The notes: generated by a model from the sequence alone, not told the origin. 64,000 nt of DNA from Rhizobium hidalgonense (GCF_002914525.1 NZ_LODW01000116.1:62001-126000); one strand, 5' to 3'. Shown: positions 50,082-60,700, counted from the stretch's first letter. Program-made: numbers and translations.

Positions 50082-51532
50082 GCACAGTCATCAAGAACGG
50101 CACCATCGTCACGGCCGACCTCACCTACAAGGCCGACGTCAAGATTGACGGCGGCAAGATCATCGAGATCGGCCCGAACCTGTCGGGCGACGAAACGCTG
50201 GACGCCTCCGGTTGTTACATCATGCCTGGAGGCATCGATCCGCACACCCATCTCGAAATGCCCTTCATGGGCACCTATTCCTCCGACGATTTCGAGAGCG
50301 GCACGCGTGCGGCGCTTTCCGGCGGCACGACGATGGTCGTCGACTTCGCCCTTCCTGCCCCCGGCCAGTCGCTGCTCGAAGCGCTGACCATGTGGGACAA
50401 CAAGTCGACGCGGGCCAATTGCGACTATTCCTTCCACATGGCGGTTACCTGGTGGAGTGAGCAGGTCTTCAAGGAGATGGAGACCATCGTCCGCGACAAG
50501 GGTATCAACACCTTCAAACACTTCATGGCTTACAAGGGCGCGCTGATGGTCGATGACGACGAGATGTTCGCATCCTTCCAGCGCTGCGCCGAACTCGGCG
50601 CGCTGCCGCTGGTGCATGCCGAAAACGGCGACGTCGTTGCCTCCATGTCGGCAAAGCTGCTGGCTGAGGGAAATAACGGCCCCGAGGCGCATGCCTACTC
50701 CCGCCCCGCCGAAGTGGAGGGCGAGGCCACCAACCGCGCCATCATGATCGCCGACATGGCCGGCTGCCCGGTCTATATCGTCCATACCTCCTGCGAGCAG
50801 GCACACGAAGCGATCCGCCGCGCCCGCGCCAAGGGCATGCGCGTCTATGGCGAGCCGCTGATCCAGCACCTGACGCTCGACGAGAGCGAATATTCCAACC
50901 CAGACTGGGATCACGCCGCCCGCCGCGTCATGTCACCGCCCTTCCGCAACAAGCAGCATCAGGATAGCCTCTGGGCCGGCCTTGCCTCCGGCTCGCTGCA
51001 GGTGGTCGCGACCGACCATTGCGCCTTCACGACGGCGCAGAAACGTTCTGGCGTAGGCGACTTCACCAAGATCCCGAATGGCACCGGCGGCCTCGAAGAC
51101 CGCATGCCGATGCTCTGGACGCATGGCGTCAATACCGGCCGGCTGACGATGAACGAATTCGTCGCGGTCACCTCGACCAACATCGCCAAGATTCTCAACA
51201 TCTACCCGAAGAAGGGCGCGATCCTGGTCGGCGCCGATGCGGATATCGTCGTCTGGGATCCGAAGCGTTCCAAGATCATCTCGTCCAAGGCACAGCAGTC
51301 GGCGATCGACTACAACGTCTTCGAAGGCAAGGAAGTTACCGGCCTGCCGCGCTACACGCTGACGCGCGGTGTGGTCGCAATCGAGGAAAGCACGGTCAAG
51401 ACCCGCGAGGGCCATGGTGAATTCGTCCGGCGCGAACCGGTGACGGCCGTCAGCAAGGCGCTGTCCACCTGGAAGGAGATTACCTCTCCGCGCAGGGTGG
51501 AACGCACGGGCATCCCGGCAAGCGGCGTGTGA
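50078..51532 (+). CDS. hydA: Dihydropyrimidinase
   Basis: 484 residues of the cyclic amidohydrolase family. Metal ligands HxH in GGIDPHTHLEMPFMG, the carboxylated Lys in HFMAYKGALMV, His in VHAENGDV and VHTSCEQAHEA, and Asp in VATDHCAF. Opens dihydrouracil to N-carbamoyl-beta-alanine, the second step. It overlaps the small gene upstream by ATGA. The length and motif order match bacterial dihydropyrimidinases and hydantoinases. Confidence 0.93.
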   Translation: MSTVIKNGTIVTADLTYKADVKIDGGKIIEIGPNLSGDETLDASGCYIMPGGIDPHTHLEMPFMGTYSSDDFESGTRAALSGGTTMVVDFALPAPGQSLLEALTMWDNKSTRANCDYSFHMAVTWWSEQVFKEMETIVRDKGINTFKHFMAYKGALMVDDDEMFASFQRCAELGALPLVHAENGDVVASMSAKLLAEGNNGPEAHAYSRPAEVEGEATNRAIMIADMAGCPVYIVHTSCEQAHEAIRRARAKGMRVYGEPLIQHLTLDESEYSNPDWDHAARRVMSPPFRNKQHQDSLWAGLASGSLQVVATDHCAFTTAQKRSGVGDFTKIPNGTGGLEDRMPMLWTHGVNTGRLTMNEFVAVTSTNIAKILNIYPKKGAILVGADADIVVWDPKRSKIISSKAQQSAIDYNVFEGKEVTGLPRYTLTRGVVAIEESTVKTREGHGEFVRREPVTAVSKALSTWKEITSPRRVERTGIPASGV

Positions 51533-51590
51533 CGATGGCTCCTGACGATACGGCCATCAACTACGGACCGATGCCCCCATGCGGATGACG

Positions 51591-52004
51591 TCACGCAGGC
51601 ACCAGCGCGTCCAAATCAGGCAGAAGCACGACGCTTTCCTGCTCGTGCGGATCGGTGCGGGCGATGACCGCCGTGCATGGAGTGCTGCTGAGGTTCGCCG
51701 GCATATGCGGCACGCCGGCCGGGATATAGAACAGTTCGCCGGCATGAGTGATGGCGTGATGCTCCAGCCGGTCGCCATACCATGTATGGGCCTCGCCGGA
51801 GAGCACGTAGATCGCCGTTTCGTGCGCCTCGTGCAAATGCGCCTTCGCGCGCACGCCGGGCGGGATCGTCAGGAGGTGCATGCAGATGCCCTTGGCGCCG
51901 ACCGTCTCGGCCGCGATCCCTTCGAAATAGCTGAGCCCCTGCTTGCCGTTATAGGCGTGATTGGGGCGAACGATGTGGCAGGTGGGCTGTGATGTCGCGT
52001 CCAT
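51591..52004 (-). CDS. Cupin-domain protein
   Basis: 137 residues, one cupin: metal motif PPGVRAKAHLHEAHETAIYVLSG (His-x-His ... Glu) and second motif GELFYIPAGVPHMPAN (His). The start at MDATSQP is chosen because GGAGG lies 8 bases upstream. It is divergent from the ABC ATPase and convergent with hydA. Function unknown; it could be a dioxygenase or sensor in the pathway. Confidence 0.82.
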   Translation of the reverse strand: MDATSQPTCHIVRPNHAYNGKQGLSYFEGIAAETVGAKGICMHLLTIPPGVRAKAHLHEAHETAIYVLSGEAHTWYGDRLEHHAITHAGELFYIPAGVPHMPANLSSTPCTAVIARTDPHEQESVVLLPDLDALVPA

Positions 52005-52098
52005 TCTTTTCCTCCATGAATTGTGCCGCCGGCAGGGCCTGCGGCGATGGTAGCACGCAAACCGCCTTCCGGCGGCGAAAACAAGATCGGTCGCATTG

Positions 52099-52884
52099 AT
52101 GCAAGCACCCTCCGTCGTATCCGCCAAGGAACTCTGTCTTACCTACCAGGCGAATGACGCCCCGGTGCGTGCACTGAGCGATGTCAATCTCGATGTTCGC
52201 AAGGGCGATTTCGTCTCTTTCATCGGCCCGTCCGGCTGCGGCAAGACGACCTTCCTGCGCGTCATCGCCGATCTCGAAAAGAGCACCTCGGGCGAGATCC
52301 TGATCAACGGTATGACACCAGAGGAAGCCCGCAAGGCCCGCGCCTACGGCTATGTCTTCCAGGCGCCGGCGCTCTATCCCTGGCGCACCATCGAAAACAA
52401 TATCGCCCTGCCGCTGGAGATCATGGGCTATTCCAGCGCCGACCGCACGAGGCGTATCGCCGAAGCCCTCGATCTCGTCAGCCTTTCCGGTTTCGAGAAG
52501 AAATTTCCCTGGCAGCTTTCCGGCGGCATGCAGCAGCGCGCCTCGATCGCCCGCGCGCTTGCCTTCGACGCCGACCTGCTGCTGATGGACGAGCCCTTCG
52601 GCGCGCTCGACGAGATCGTCCGCGACCATCTGAACGAAGAACTGCTGAAGCTCTGGGCGCGCACCAACAAGACGATCTGTTTCGTCACTCATTCCATCCC
52701 GGAAGCGGTCTATCTCTCCACCAAGATCGTGGTCATGTCGCCGCGCCCGGGCCGCGTCACCGACGTGATCGACTCGCCCCTGCCGGCCGAACGCCCGCTC
52801 GACATCCGGGACACCCCGGAATTCCTGGAAATCGCCCATCGCGTCCGCGAGGGGCTGAGGACGGGGCATAGTCATGAGGTTTAG
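52099..52884 (+). CDS. ABC transporter ATPase, nitrate/taurine/HMP type
   Basis: 261 residues. Walker A GPSGCGKTT near residue 39, Q-loop VFQAPAL, signature LSGGMQQRASIARAL, Walker B LLLMDEPFGALDEI and H-loop VTHSIPEA. Belongs to the SsuB/TauB/ThiZ class. Start is the ATG at 52099. It powers the permease pair and binding protein encoded downstream, presumably importing pyrimidine-like compounds, inferred from the pyrimidine genes beside it. An intergenic repeat separates it from the first permease. Confidence 0.9.
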   Translation: MQAPSVVSAKELCLTYQANDAPVRALSDVNLDVRKGDFVSFIGPSGCGKTTFLRVIADLEKSTSGEILINGMTPEEARKARAYGYVFQAPALYPWRTIENNIALPLEIMGYSSADRTRRIAEALDLVSLSGFEKKFPWQLSGGMQQRASIARALAFDADLLLMDEPFGALDEIVRDHLNEELLKLWARTNKTICFVTHSIPEAVYLSTKIVVMSPRPGRVTDVIDSPLPAERPLDIRDTPEFLEIAHRVREGLRTGHSHEV

Positions 52885-52903
52885 GCGGTTGAGTTCCAAG
52901 GCC

Positions 52904-53080
52904 ACCCCCCTCTGCGCTGCCGGGCATCTCCCCCACAAAGGGGGAGATCAGCAGGTGGCGAAGGCTCCTGCAAACAAGATCAAGGGAGCAACTCCCTACA
53001 GAGACAACCGGGAACGACCCGCCATCCTCTTGCCGATCTCCCCCCTTGTGGGGGAGATGCCCGGCAGGGCAGAGGGGGGT
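52904..53080. repeat. Inverted-repeat element inside the ABC operon
   Basis: Two nearly perfect inverted arms (52904-52949 and 53035-53080), each itself holding a CTCCCCCA...GGGGGAG hairpin, enclose about 85 bases. Sequence of the CCCCTCTGC...CCGGGCATCTCCCCC kind is familiar from many rhizobial intergenic repeats. It sits between the ATPase and permease of one transport operon, so it arrived within a transcription unit. Confidence 0.75.
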
Positions 53081-53103
53081 AACCGCCCACTCGGCGCCGA
53101 TAC

Positions 53104-54048
53104 ATGGGAGCAATCCCTTTGAAACCAGACACCTTCAAAGGCAAGATCATCCCCGTTACCACGATCCTGCTGGCCCTTATCGCCATCTGGTATGCCGCCG
53201 CCGTCCTGATGAACGCGCCGTTTCAGCGTGACATGGACAGCCGCGCCGGCGTCGCGCCCACAACGATGGAATTCATCGGCAAAACGCTCGCGCAGCCGAA
53301 GCCGATCCTGCCGGCGCCGCATCAGGTGGCGCAGAACGTCTATGAGAACACATTTCTGCGCAGCCTTTCGAGCAATCGCAGCCTCGTCTATCACAGCTGG
53401 GTGACGCTCTCCTCGACCCTGCTCGGCTTTGGCTTCGGCATGCTGCTCGGCATCCTTCTTGCGGTGCTGATCGTGCACAACCGTGCCATGGACCGCTCGC
53501 TGATGCCCTGGCTCGTGGCGAGCCAGACCATACCGATCCTCGCGATCGCCCCGATGATCGTCATTATCTCCTACAATGTGCTGACCGGCGACAATGCGAT
53601 CGCCCATTTGCTGAACCTCGATTCCGACGCTTCCCGTCTCGTCTCCAAGGCACTGATCTCCACCTACCTCTCCTTCTTTCCCGTTGCCGTCGGCATGGTG
53701 AAGGGATTGCGGTCGCCTGAGATCATGCATCTCGACCTGATGCGCACATACTATGCAAGCCCGACGCAGACTTTCTGGAAGCTGCGTGTTCCGGCCTCGA
53801 TCCCCTTTCTCTTCACCTCGATGAAGGTCGCGATCGCCGCCAGCCTCGTCGGCGCCATCGTTGGCGAGTTGCCGACAGGCGCCGTTGCCGGCATCGGCTC
53901 GAAGCTGCTTGCCGGCTCCTATTACAGCCAGACCATCGATATCTGGGCAGCCCTCGTCGCCGGATCGTTGCTGGCGGGCATCCTGGTTGCGATTGTCGGC
54001 ATTGCCGCAAAGATCGTCGACCGTGCCATGGGCGGGAGGCCGGCATGA
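53104..54048 (+). CDS. ABC transporter permease (first)
   Basis: 314 residues with about six membrane segments and the EAA-type loop RSPEIMHLDLMRTYYASPTQTFWKLRVPASIP (residues near 205-235), as in BPD-type permeases. Start: ATG 53104 lacks a ribosome site, while TTG 53119 in frame has GGAG 8 bases upstream and may be the true start. Follows a repeat insertion and overlaps the second permease by 4 bases. Confidence 0.85.
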   Translation: MGAIPLKPDTFKGKIIPVTTILLALIAIWYAAAVLMNAPFQRDMDSRAGVAPTTMEFIGKTLAQPKPILPAPHQVAQNVYENTFLRSLSSNRSLVYHSWVTLSSTLLGFGFGMLLGILLAVLIVHNRAMDRSLMPWLVASQTIPILAIAPMIVIISYNVLTGDNAIAHLLNLDSDASRLVSKALISTYLSFFPVAVGMVKGLRSPEIMHLDLMRTYYASPTQTFWKLRVPASIPFLFTSMKVAIAASLVGAIVGELPTGAVAGIGSKLLAGSYYSQTIDIWAALVAGSLLAGILVAIVGIAAKIVDRAMGGRPA

Positions 54049-55172
54049 GACATCTGAGCTCTTCCTGGCAGGGCCTGACCGCTCTCCTCCTCTGCCTGGC
54101 GGCGCGGATCAGCCTGCCGCTGCTGGCCGAGGGGGCTTCACGGCCGCTCACCGACGGCACGGCCAGCCTCGTCTTCATCATCGTCATCGCGGCCGCCCTG
54201 CTGTCTTTCGCGCCGCAACCGCCGGCCTACCGCGCCACCGTGCTGTTCATCGGCGCGCATGGCGCCGCTTGGATGCTGCTTTCCGCTCTCTCCGGCAACG
54301 AGGGCATGGCGACACGGGCTTTCTTCCTGCTGCTCTTTGCCTGCTGGCTGCTGGCCTGGCGATGCGTGACGGAGCTCTCAAAACTGCAGCCCGTCACTAC
54401 CTTCGGCAAATCGATACTCCAGCTGCTGATCCCGGCAATCTTCGGTGCCTGGATCCTCATCCTTTGGGAAGCGGTCACGCGCGGCGGCGGCATCCCGTTC
54501 ATCATCTTGCCGCCGCCGAGCGCCATCGGCACCCGCATCATGGCCTCCCTGCCGATCCTCGGCGCGGACGTCAGGCAGACGATCTTCAAGGCGGTGCTGA
54601 TCGGTTACATCGTCGGCTGCCTCAGCGGCTTTGTCGTCGCGGTGCTGGCCGACCGCGTCGTCTTCCTGCGCCGAGGCCTGCTGCCGATCGGCAACATGGT
54701 GTCGGCCCTGCCGATCATCGGTGTCGCCCCCGTGATGGTCATGTGGTTCGGCTTCGACTGGCCGTCCAAGGCCGCCGTCGTCATCATCATGACCTTCTTC
54801 CCGATGCTGGTGAACACCGTCGCCGGCCTTGCCGCCTCCGGCAGCATGGAGCGCGATCTGATGCGCACCTATGCCTCAAGCGACTGGCAGACGCTGCTGA
54901 AGCTCAAGCTTCCGGCAGCCATGCCCTTCATCTTCAACGCACTGAAGATCAACTCGACGCTGGCGCTGATTGGTGCCATCGTTGCCGAATTCTTCGGAAC
55001 GCCGATCGTCGGCATGGGCTTCCGCATCTCTACCGAGATCGGCCGCATGAATGTCGACATGGTCTGGGCGGAAATTGCCGTCGCAGCGCTGGCCGGCTCG
55101 ATTTTTTATGGCATCATCGCCCTGACCGAACGGGCGGTGACGTTCTGGCATCCGTCTATCCGTGGTGGCTAG
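54045..55172 (+). CDS. ABC transporter permease (second)
   Basis: 375 residues. Several N-terminal hydrophobic segments (about 1-110) not found in the minimal family come before a BPD-permease core with the EAA loop ASGSMERDLMRTYASSDWQTLLKLKLPAAMPF. Pairs with the first permease to form the channel. Overlaps it by ATGA. Confidence 0.88.
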   Translation: MRHLSSSWQGLTALLLCLAARISLPLLAEGASRPLTDGTASLVFIIVIAAALLSFAPQPPAYRATVLFIGAHGAAWMLLSALSGNEGMATRAFFLLLFACWLLAWRCVTELSKLQPVTTFGKSILQLLIPAIFGAWILILWEAVTRGGGIPFIILPPPSAIGTRIMASLPILGADVRQTIFKAVLIGYIVGCLSGFVVAVLADRVVFLRRGLLPIGNMVSALPIIGVAPVMVMWFGFDWPSKAAVVIIMTFFPMLVNTVAGLAASGSMERDLMRTYASSDWQTLLKLKLPAAMPFIFNALKINSTLALIGAIVAEFFGTPIVGMGFRISTEIGRMNVDMVWAEIAVAALAGSIFYGIIALTERAVTFWHPSIRGG

Positions 55173-55230
55173 GCGCGCACGGGGTTCGGAAATGAGCCCG
55201 GGCATAACTTCAGAGGGTAAGGATAAGAAA

Positions 55231-56202
55231 ATGAGAAAGTTGATGGTTGCAATGATGGCAAGCGCGATGTCGCTTGCAGCAGCCCATGCGATGGCCGCCG
55301 ATAAGGTCGTGCTGCAGCTGAAATGGGTCACGCAGGGCCAGTTCGGCGGTTATTACGTCGCCAAGGACAAGGGCTTCTACAAGGAAGAAGGCCTCGACGT
55401 CGACATCAAGCCGGGCGGCCCCGATATCGCTCCCGAGCAGGTGATCGCCGGCGGCGGCGCCGATGTCATCGTCGACTGGATGGGCGGCGCGCTGGTTGCC
55501 CGCGAAAAGGGCGTTCCGCTCGTCAACATCGCCCAGCCCTACCAGAAGTCGGGCCTGGAAATGATTTGCCGCAAGGATGGCCCGGTCAAGACCGAAGCCG
55601 ACTTCAAGGGTCACACGCTCGGCGTCTGGTTCTTCGGCAACGAATATCCTTTCTTCGCCTGGATGAACAAGCTGGGCCTGTCCACTGAAGGCGGCGCCAA
55701 CGGCGTCACCGTGCTGAAGCAGAGCTTCGACGTGCAGCCGCTCGTACAGAAGCAGGCCGACTGCATCTCGGTGATGACCTACAATGAATACTGGCAGGCG
55801 ATCGATGCCGGCTTCAAGCCGGAAGAACTGACGGTGTTCAACTACACCGAGATGGGCAATGACCTTCTCGAAGACGGCCTCTATGCGATGCAAGACAAGC
55901 TGAAGGATCCGGCCTTCAAGGAGAAGATGGTCAAATTCGTCCGCGCTTCGATGAAGGGCTGGAAATATGCGACCGAAAACCCCGACGAAGCCGCCGAGAT
56001 CGTCATGGACAACGGCGGCCAGGACGAGAACCACCAGAAGCGAATGATGGGCGAAGTCGCAAAGCTGGTCGGCGACGGCTCGGGCAAGCTTGACGAGGCG
56101 CTCTATGCCCGCACGGCAAAGGCGTTGCTCGACCAGAAGATCATCAGCAAGGAGCCCTCGGGCGCCTGGACGCATGACATCACGGACGCGGCGGCCAAGT
56201 AA
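55231..56202 (+). CDS. ABC transporter substrate-binding protein, NMT1/ThiY-like
   Basis: 323 residues with a signal peptide (MVAMMASAMSLAAAHAMA, cleaved near AMA) and an NMT1/THI5-like fold: VVLQLKWVTQGQFGGYYVAKDKGFYKEEGLDVDIKPGG is the classic opening. This class binds hydroxymethylpyrimidine, riboflavin or related aromatics. No TPP riboswitch precedes the operon, so pyrimidine uptake is likelier than thiamin precursor import. Start at ATG 55231, after GAGGG/AAGGA. A terminator follows. Confidence 0.9.
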   Translation: MRKLMVAMMASAMSLAAAHAMAADKVVLQLKWVTQGQFGGYYVAKDKGFYKEEGLDVDIKPGGPDIAPEQVIAGGGADVIVDWMGGALVAREKGVPLVNIAQPYQKSGLEMICRKDGPVKTEADFKGHTLGVWFFGNEYPFFAWMNKLGLSTEGGANGVTVLKQSFDVQPLVQKQADCISVMTYNEYWQAIDAGFKPEELTVFNYTEMGNDLLEDGLYAMQDKLKDPAFKEKMVKFVRASMKGWKYATENPDEAAEIVMDNGGQDENHQKRMMGEVAKLVGDGSGKLDEALYARTAKALLDQKIISKEPSGAWTHDITDAAAK

Positions 56203-56222
56203 TCGCCGCGATATTCCAAACC

Positions 56223-56258
56223 GAAACGCGCGGAAGATTTTCCGCGCGTTTCTTTTTT
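56223..56258 (+). terminator. Rho-independent terminator of the ABC operon
   Basis: 13-bp stem GAAACGCGCGGAA / TTCCGCGCGTTTC with a 4-base loop, then TTTTTT. It starts 21 bases after the binding-protein stop. Confidence 0.9.
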
Positions 56259-56596
56259 CAAGTCGATGAAAAAAATGCCTTGCAACTGTCGCATTTATCG
56301 GGCGTCAAACGTCATTGGGGTAGAAGCGCAATCAATCATCGTCATGTTCACATAACCTTGCGGTGATTGATTCAGGTTCTGATGGTAATTATTATCGGCT
56401 CATGGGGAATTGTTTTCTGCCGGGCTTGCATATCGAGCAAATCGATACCAACTAGAAGCCGATTTGCCGGCGAGGGACAAGACGGCAATGATGTGTGGAT
56501 ACCCCTGAGAATGCAGGAAAGGCAGTGGCCTGGTCGCGAGCTGAGTGGCAGACGCGCGAGTTCGGCTAAGCTTGTTACAAGATTGGACGAAAACGC
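56259..56596. other. Intergenic region before the RND efflux genes
   Basis: About 340 bases, relatively AT-rich, carrying the presumed promoter of the RND operon. A direct or inverted motif TGATTGATT/AATCAATCAT occurs around 56327-56371. No regulator gene adjoins it and no coding frame is convincing. Confidence 0.4.
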
Positions 56597-57787
56597 ATGG
56601 CACGCAAGCCGATTGGAATTCTAGGCGCCGCTACTCTTTTTGCCGCGGCTCTTGCCGCATCCACTGCATTTTCGCAGGAAAAGCCGGTTGAAAAGCCGCA
56701 ACAAAATCTGCCGGCAATCGTCGTCACCAAGGCTGTCAACCGCACCCTCGTCGACCGTGTCATCGGTACGGGAACGGTCAAGCCCGTCGAGGAAGTCTAT
56801 ATCCAGCCGCAGGTCGAGGGCCTGTCGATCCGCGCGCTGAAGGCCGATATCGGCGACAGGGTTCAGGCGGAAAGCACTTTGGCGACGCTCAACGATGATG
56901 CGCTGGTGCTGGAGAAAAGCCAGATGATGGCGACGAAAGCCAAGGGCGAGGCAAGCCTGGCCCAGTTGCGCGCCCAGCTCATCGAGGCGCAGGCCAATGC
57001 TGAACAGGCCAGGCAGCAGCAGGCCCGCTCCCAGGAAATGGGCAAGAAGGGCACGGTTTCCACTGCCCAGGTCGAACAGGCCGATGCGACCGCCGCCGCC
57101 GCCAATGCTCGCGTCGTCTCAGCCGAACAGGCGATCGAGGTCGCCGAAGCCGATCTCAAGGTCTTCGACAGCCAGATCGCCGATGCGGATCTGAAGCTGG
57201 CGCGCACCGATGTGAAGACGCCAGTGGCCGGCACGGTCTCGGCAAAGAACGCCAAGGTCGGCGCCATTGCCGCCGGCAACGGCGACCCGCTGTTCACCCT
57301 CATCCGCGACGGCGATGTCGAGCTTGTCGCAGAGGTCGCCGAAAGCGACATTGTCAGGGTCGTGGCCGGCCAGAAGGCGGCGATCTCGCTTTCCGGCAGC
57401 CGCGAGAAGCTTTCCGGCGCCGTGCGCCTGGTATCGCCGACCGTCGATCCCACCACCCGCCTCGGTCTCGTCCATATTTCGATCGACGATGACAGCAAGG
57501 CGCGTTCGGGCATGTATGGCAGCGCCGAGATCATCGTCCGCGAGACCGAAGGCGTATCGCTTCCGCTGACCGCCGTGCTCACCGGCAACGAAGGCTCGTC
57601 CGCCCGCAAGGTCGAGGATGGCGTGGTGAAATTCGCCAAGGTCGAGACCGGCATCCAGGACGGCGCCTATGTCGAGATCGTCGATGGATTGAAGACCGGC
57701 GACGAGGTCGTGGCCAAGGCGGGCGCTTATGTCCGTGACGGCGACCACATCACGCCGGTGCGTGAACAGCCCCCGGCTTCCAACTAA
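56597..57787 (+). CDS. RND efflux periplasmic adaptor (MFP)
   Basis: 396 residues. Signal segment to AFSQ (about 27), barrel-sandwich halves around VKPVEEVYIQPQVEGLSIRALKADIGDRV and LARTDVKTPVAGTVSAKNAKVGAIA, a coiled-coil hairpin (about 105-200), and a beta-barrel/membrane-proximal end. Acts between the RND pump and an outer-membrane channel. Twelve bases separate it from the pump gene. No TolC homologue is nearby, so the exit duct is encoded elsewhere. Confidence 0.9.
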   Translation: MARKPIGILGAATLFAAALAASTAFSQEKPVEKPQQNLPAIVVTKAVNRTLVDRVIGTGTVKPVEEVYIQPQVEGLSIRALKADIGDRVQAESTLATLNDDALVLEKSQMMATKAKGEASLAQLRAQLIEAQANAEQARQQQARSQEMGKKGTVSTAQVEQADATAAAANARVVSAEQAIEVAEADLKVFDSQIADADLKLARTDVKTPVAGTVSAKNAKVGAIAAGNGDPLFTLIRDGDVELVAEVAESDIVRVVAGQKAAISLSGSREKLSGAVRLVSPTVDPTTRLGLVHISIDDDSKARSGMYGSAEIIVRETEGVSLPLTAVLTGNEGSSARKVEDGVVKFAKVETGIQDGAYVEIVDGLKTGDEVVAKAGAYVRDGDHITPVREQPPASN

Positions 57788-57799
57788 AGAGACCATCCG

Positions 57800-60700
57800 A
57801 TGAATTTTTCAGCCTGGTCCATTCGAAACCCAATCGCGCCGCTCCTGGCCTTCTGCCTGTTGATCTTCATCGGCATGCAGTCCTTCAACAAGCTGCCGAT
57901 CACGCGCTTCCCGAACATCGACGTGCCGCTGGTTTCGATCAGCGTGACGCAGAGCGGTGCTTCGCCGGCCGAACTCGAAATGCAGGTGACCAAGGAGATC
58001 GAAGATGCGATCGCCTCCATCACCGGCATCGACGAAATCCAGTCGACGGTGACCGACGGCAGCTCGCAGACCAACGTCATGTTCCGAATGGAAGTGCCGA
58101 CGGAACAGGCGGTACAGGACGTCAAGGACGCGATCGATCGCATCCGCAGCGATTTGCCGGCAACCGCCGAAGCACCGATTGTCACCAAGGTCGATGTCGA
58201 AGGCCAAGCGATCCAGACCTTCGCCGTTTCCTCGCCTGATATGTCGCTGGAAGAGCTTTCCTGGTTTGTCGACGATACGGTCAAGCGGGCGCTCCAGGGC
58301 CAGGCCGGCATCGGCCGCGTCGACCGCTACGGCGGCGCGGAACGCGAAGTGCGTATCGAACTCACTCCCGGCAAGCTCGATGCCTATGGCATCACCGCCG
58401 CAAGCGTGAACCAGCAGCTGCGCGGCACCAACATCGACCTCGGCTCGGGCCGCGGCCAGGTGGCCGGCAGCGAACAGGCGATCCGCGTTCTGGGCGACGC
58501 CCGAAATGTCGCCGAACTCGCCGACACCACGATCGCGCTGCCGAATGGCCGCTTCGTCAAGCTGTCCGATCTCGGTGTCATCAAGGACACCTATGAGGAG
58601 CCCAAATCCTTCTCGCGCTTCGACGCCACGCCCGTTGTCACCTTCGGCGTCTTCCGCTCGAAGGGCGCCAGCGAAGTGAGCGTCGCCGAGACCGTGGCTC
58701 AGAGTCTGGACAAGGTCCGGACTGAAAACCCGAACGTGAAGATCGAACTCATCGACGATTCGGTCTATTTCACCTATGGCAACTACGAAGCCGCCATCCA
58801 CACGCTGCTTGAAGGCGCCTTGCTCGCAGTCATCGTCGTCTTCCTGTTCCTGAGGAATTGGCGCGCGACGCTGATTTCTGCAATCGCCCTTCCGCTGTCT
58901 GCGATCCCGACCTTCTGGATCATGGACATGATGGGCTTCTCGCTGAACCTCGTCAGCTTCCTTGCCTTGACGCTCGCGACCGGCATCCTCGTCGACGATG
59001 CGATCGTCGAAATCGAAAACATCGCCCGTCACATCAAGATGGGCAAGACGCCTTATCGGGCGGCGATCGAGGCGGCGGATGAAATCGGCCTTGCCGTCAT
59101 CGCCACCACCTTCACCATCATCGCCGTCTTCGTGCCGGTTTCTTTCATGCCGGGCATTCCGGGCCAATACTTCATCCAGTTCGGCCTGACCGTCGCCTTC
59201 TCGGTCTTCTTCTCGTTGATGGTCGCGCGCCTCATCACCCCGATGATGGCCGCCTATCTCATGCGTGCAGAAGACGGCGTCGACGATCATCACGACAATG
59301 ATAGCCTGCTGATGCGTGGATACACACGCCTCATACGCGGCACGACCGGGCGCTGGTACACGCGTTACGCGACGCTGCTTGTCGCGTTCGGCTTTTTGGC
59401 CGGCTCCATTATGCTGCTGATGCAGGTTCCGGGCAGCTTCCTGCCGCCCGAAGACGCCTCGCGCATCGTGCTCTCCGTCGAACTGCCGCCGAATGCACGG
59501 CTTGACGATACCGAAAAGACGACGGATGCGATCTATGACAGGGTCAAGGATATCAACGGTGTTGAAAGCGTCTTCGTGCTCGGCGGCGCATCGCCGAAGG
59601 GCGATCTCGAATTGCGCCGCGCGACCATCACGTTGGCACTTCACAAGCTGGACCAATCACTGATTAAGAAGATGGTCAATGACGGGCTCGGCCGTATCCC
59701 GGTCATCGGTCCGATGCTGCCGAAGGTGGAAGTCCACGGACGTGAACGTCCGCAATGGGATATCGAAAAGGAAGTCTTCGCCAAGCTGCGCGACATTCCG
59801 GACGTCCGTATCCTGAAGCTCAACGACCGCGGCGAACGCGACCTCGCCTTCAACTTCCTCTCCAAGAACGAGAAGGATCTGAACGACGCTGTCGGCGTTC
59901 TGGAATCCAAGCTCCGCGCCGATCCGCTACTGGCCAATGTCAGCGCAGACGGCGCCCTGCCCCGTCCGGAACTGCAGGTTTATCCGCGCAAGGACGAAGC
60001 CGCACGCCTCGGCATCACGCCGCAGCAGATCTCCGAGACGATCCGTGTCGCCACTATCGGCGATGTCGATGCGGCACTTGCGAAGATCTCGCTCGACGAT
60101 CGCCAGATCCCGATCCGCGTCCAGGCGGCGGTCGACATGCGCCGAGATCTCTCAGCCATCCGCGCACTGAAGATCCAAACCGCCAGCGGCGGCACCGTTC
60201 CGCTCGCAAGCGTCGCCAATATCGACTATTCGGAAGGCGTAAGCTCGATCAAGCGCAACAACCGTTACCGCGTCGTCTCGATCGGCTCCGACCTGCCGCA
60301 GGGCGTGGCGCTCGACACGGCTTCGGCGCGCTTCCGCGAGATCGTCAAGGAGGCCAACATTCCGGCTTCGGTGCACCTTGCCGAAAGCGGCGACACCAAG
60401 GTGCAAAGCGAGATGCAGCAGAGCTTCGTCAACGCCATGCTGATGGGCCTGCTGCTGGTGCTGACAGTTCTGATCCTGCTCTTCAAGGACGTGATCCAGC
60501 CCTTCACCATCCTGTTCTCGCTGCCGCTCGCCATCGGCGGCGTCGCGGCGGCTCTGATCATCACTAGCAATCCGCTGTCGATGCCTGTGATGATCGGCAT
60601 CCTGATGCTGATGGGTGTCGTCACCAAGAACGCCATCCTGCTCGTCGATTTCGCCATCGAGATGCGCCACCAGGGCATGGCTCGCGTCGAAGCCATGGTC

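Noticed and set aside
52005..52098. TPP riboswitch before the NMT1/ThiY-type transporter
   Set aside because: The gap is only 94 bases and has none of the conserved CTGAGA-type helices; thiamin control is not supported.
57809..59656. Minus-strand open frame of 615 codons opposite the RND pump
   Set aside because: Composition is the mirror of a high-GC coding strand (Asp/Arg/His-rich); the plus strand holds an unmistakable RND permease.
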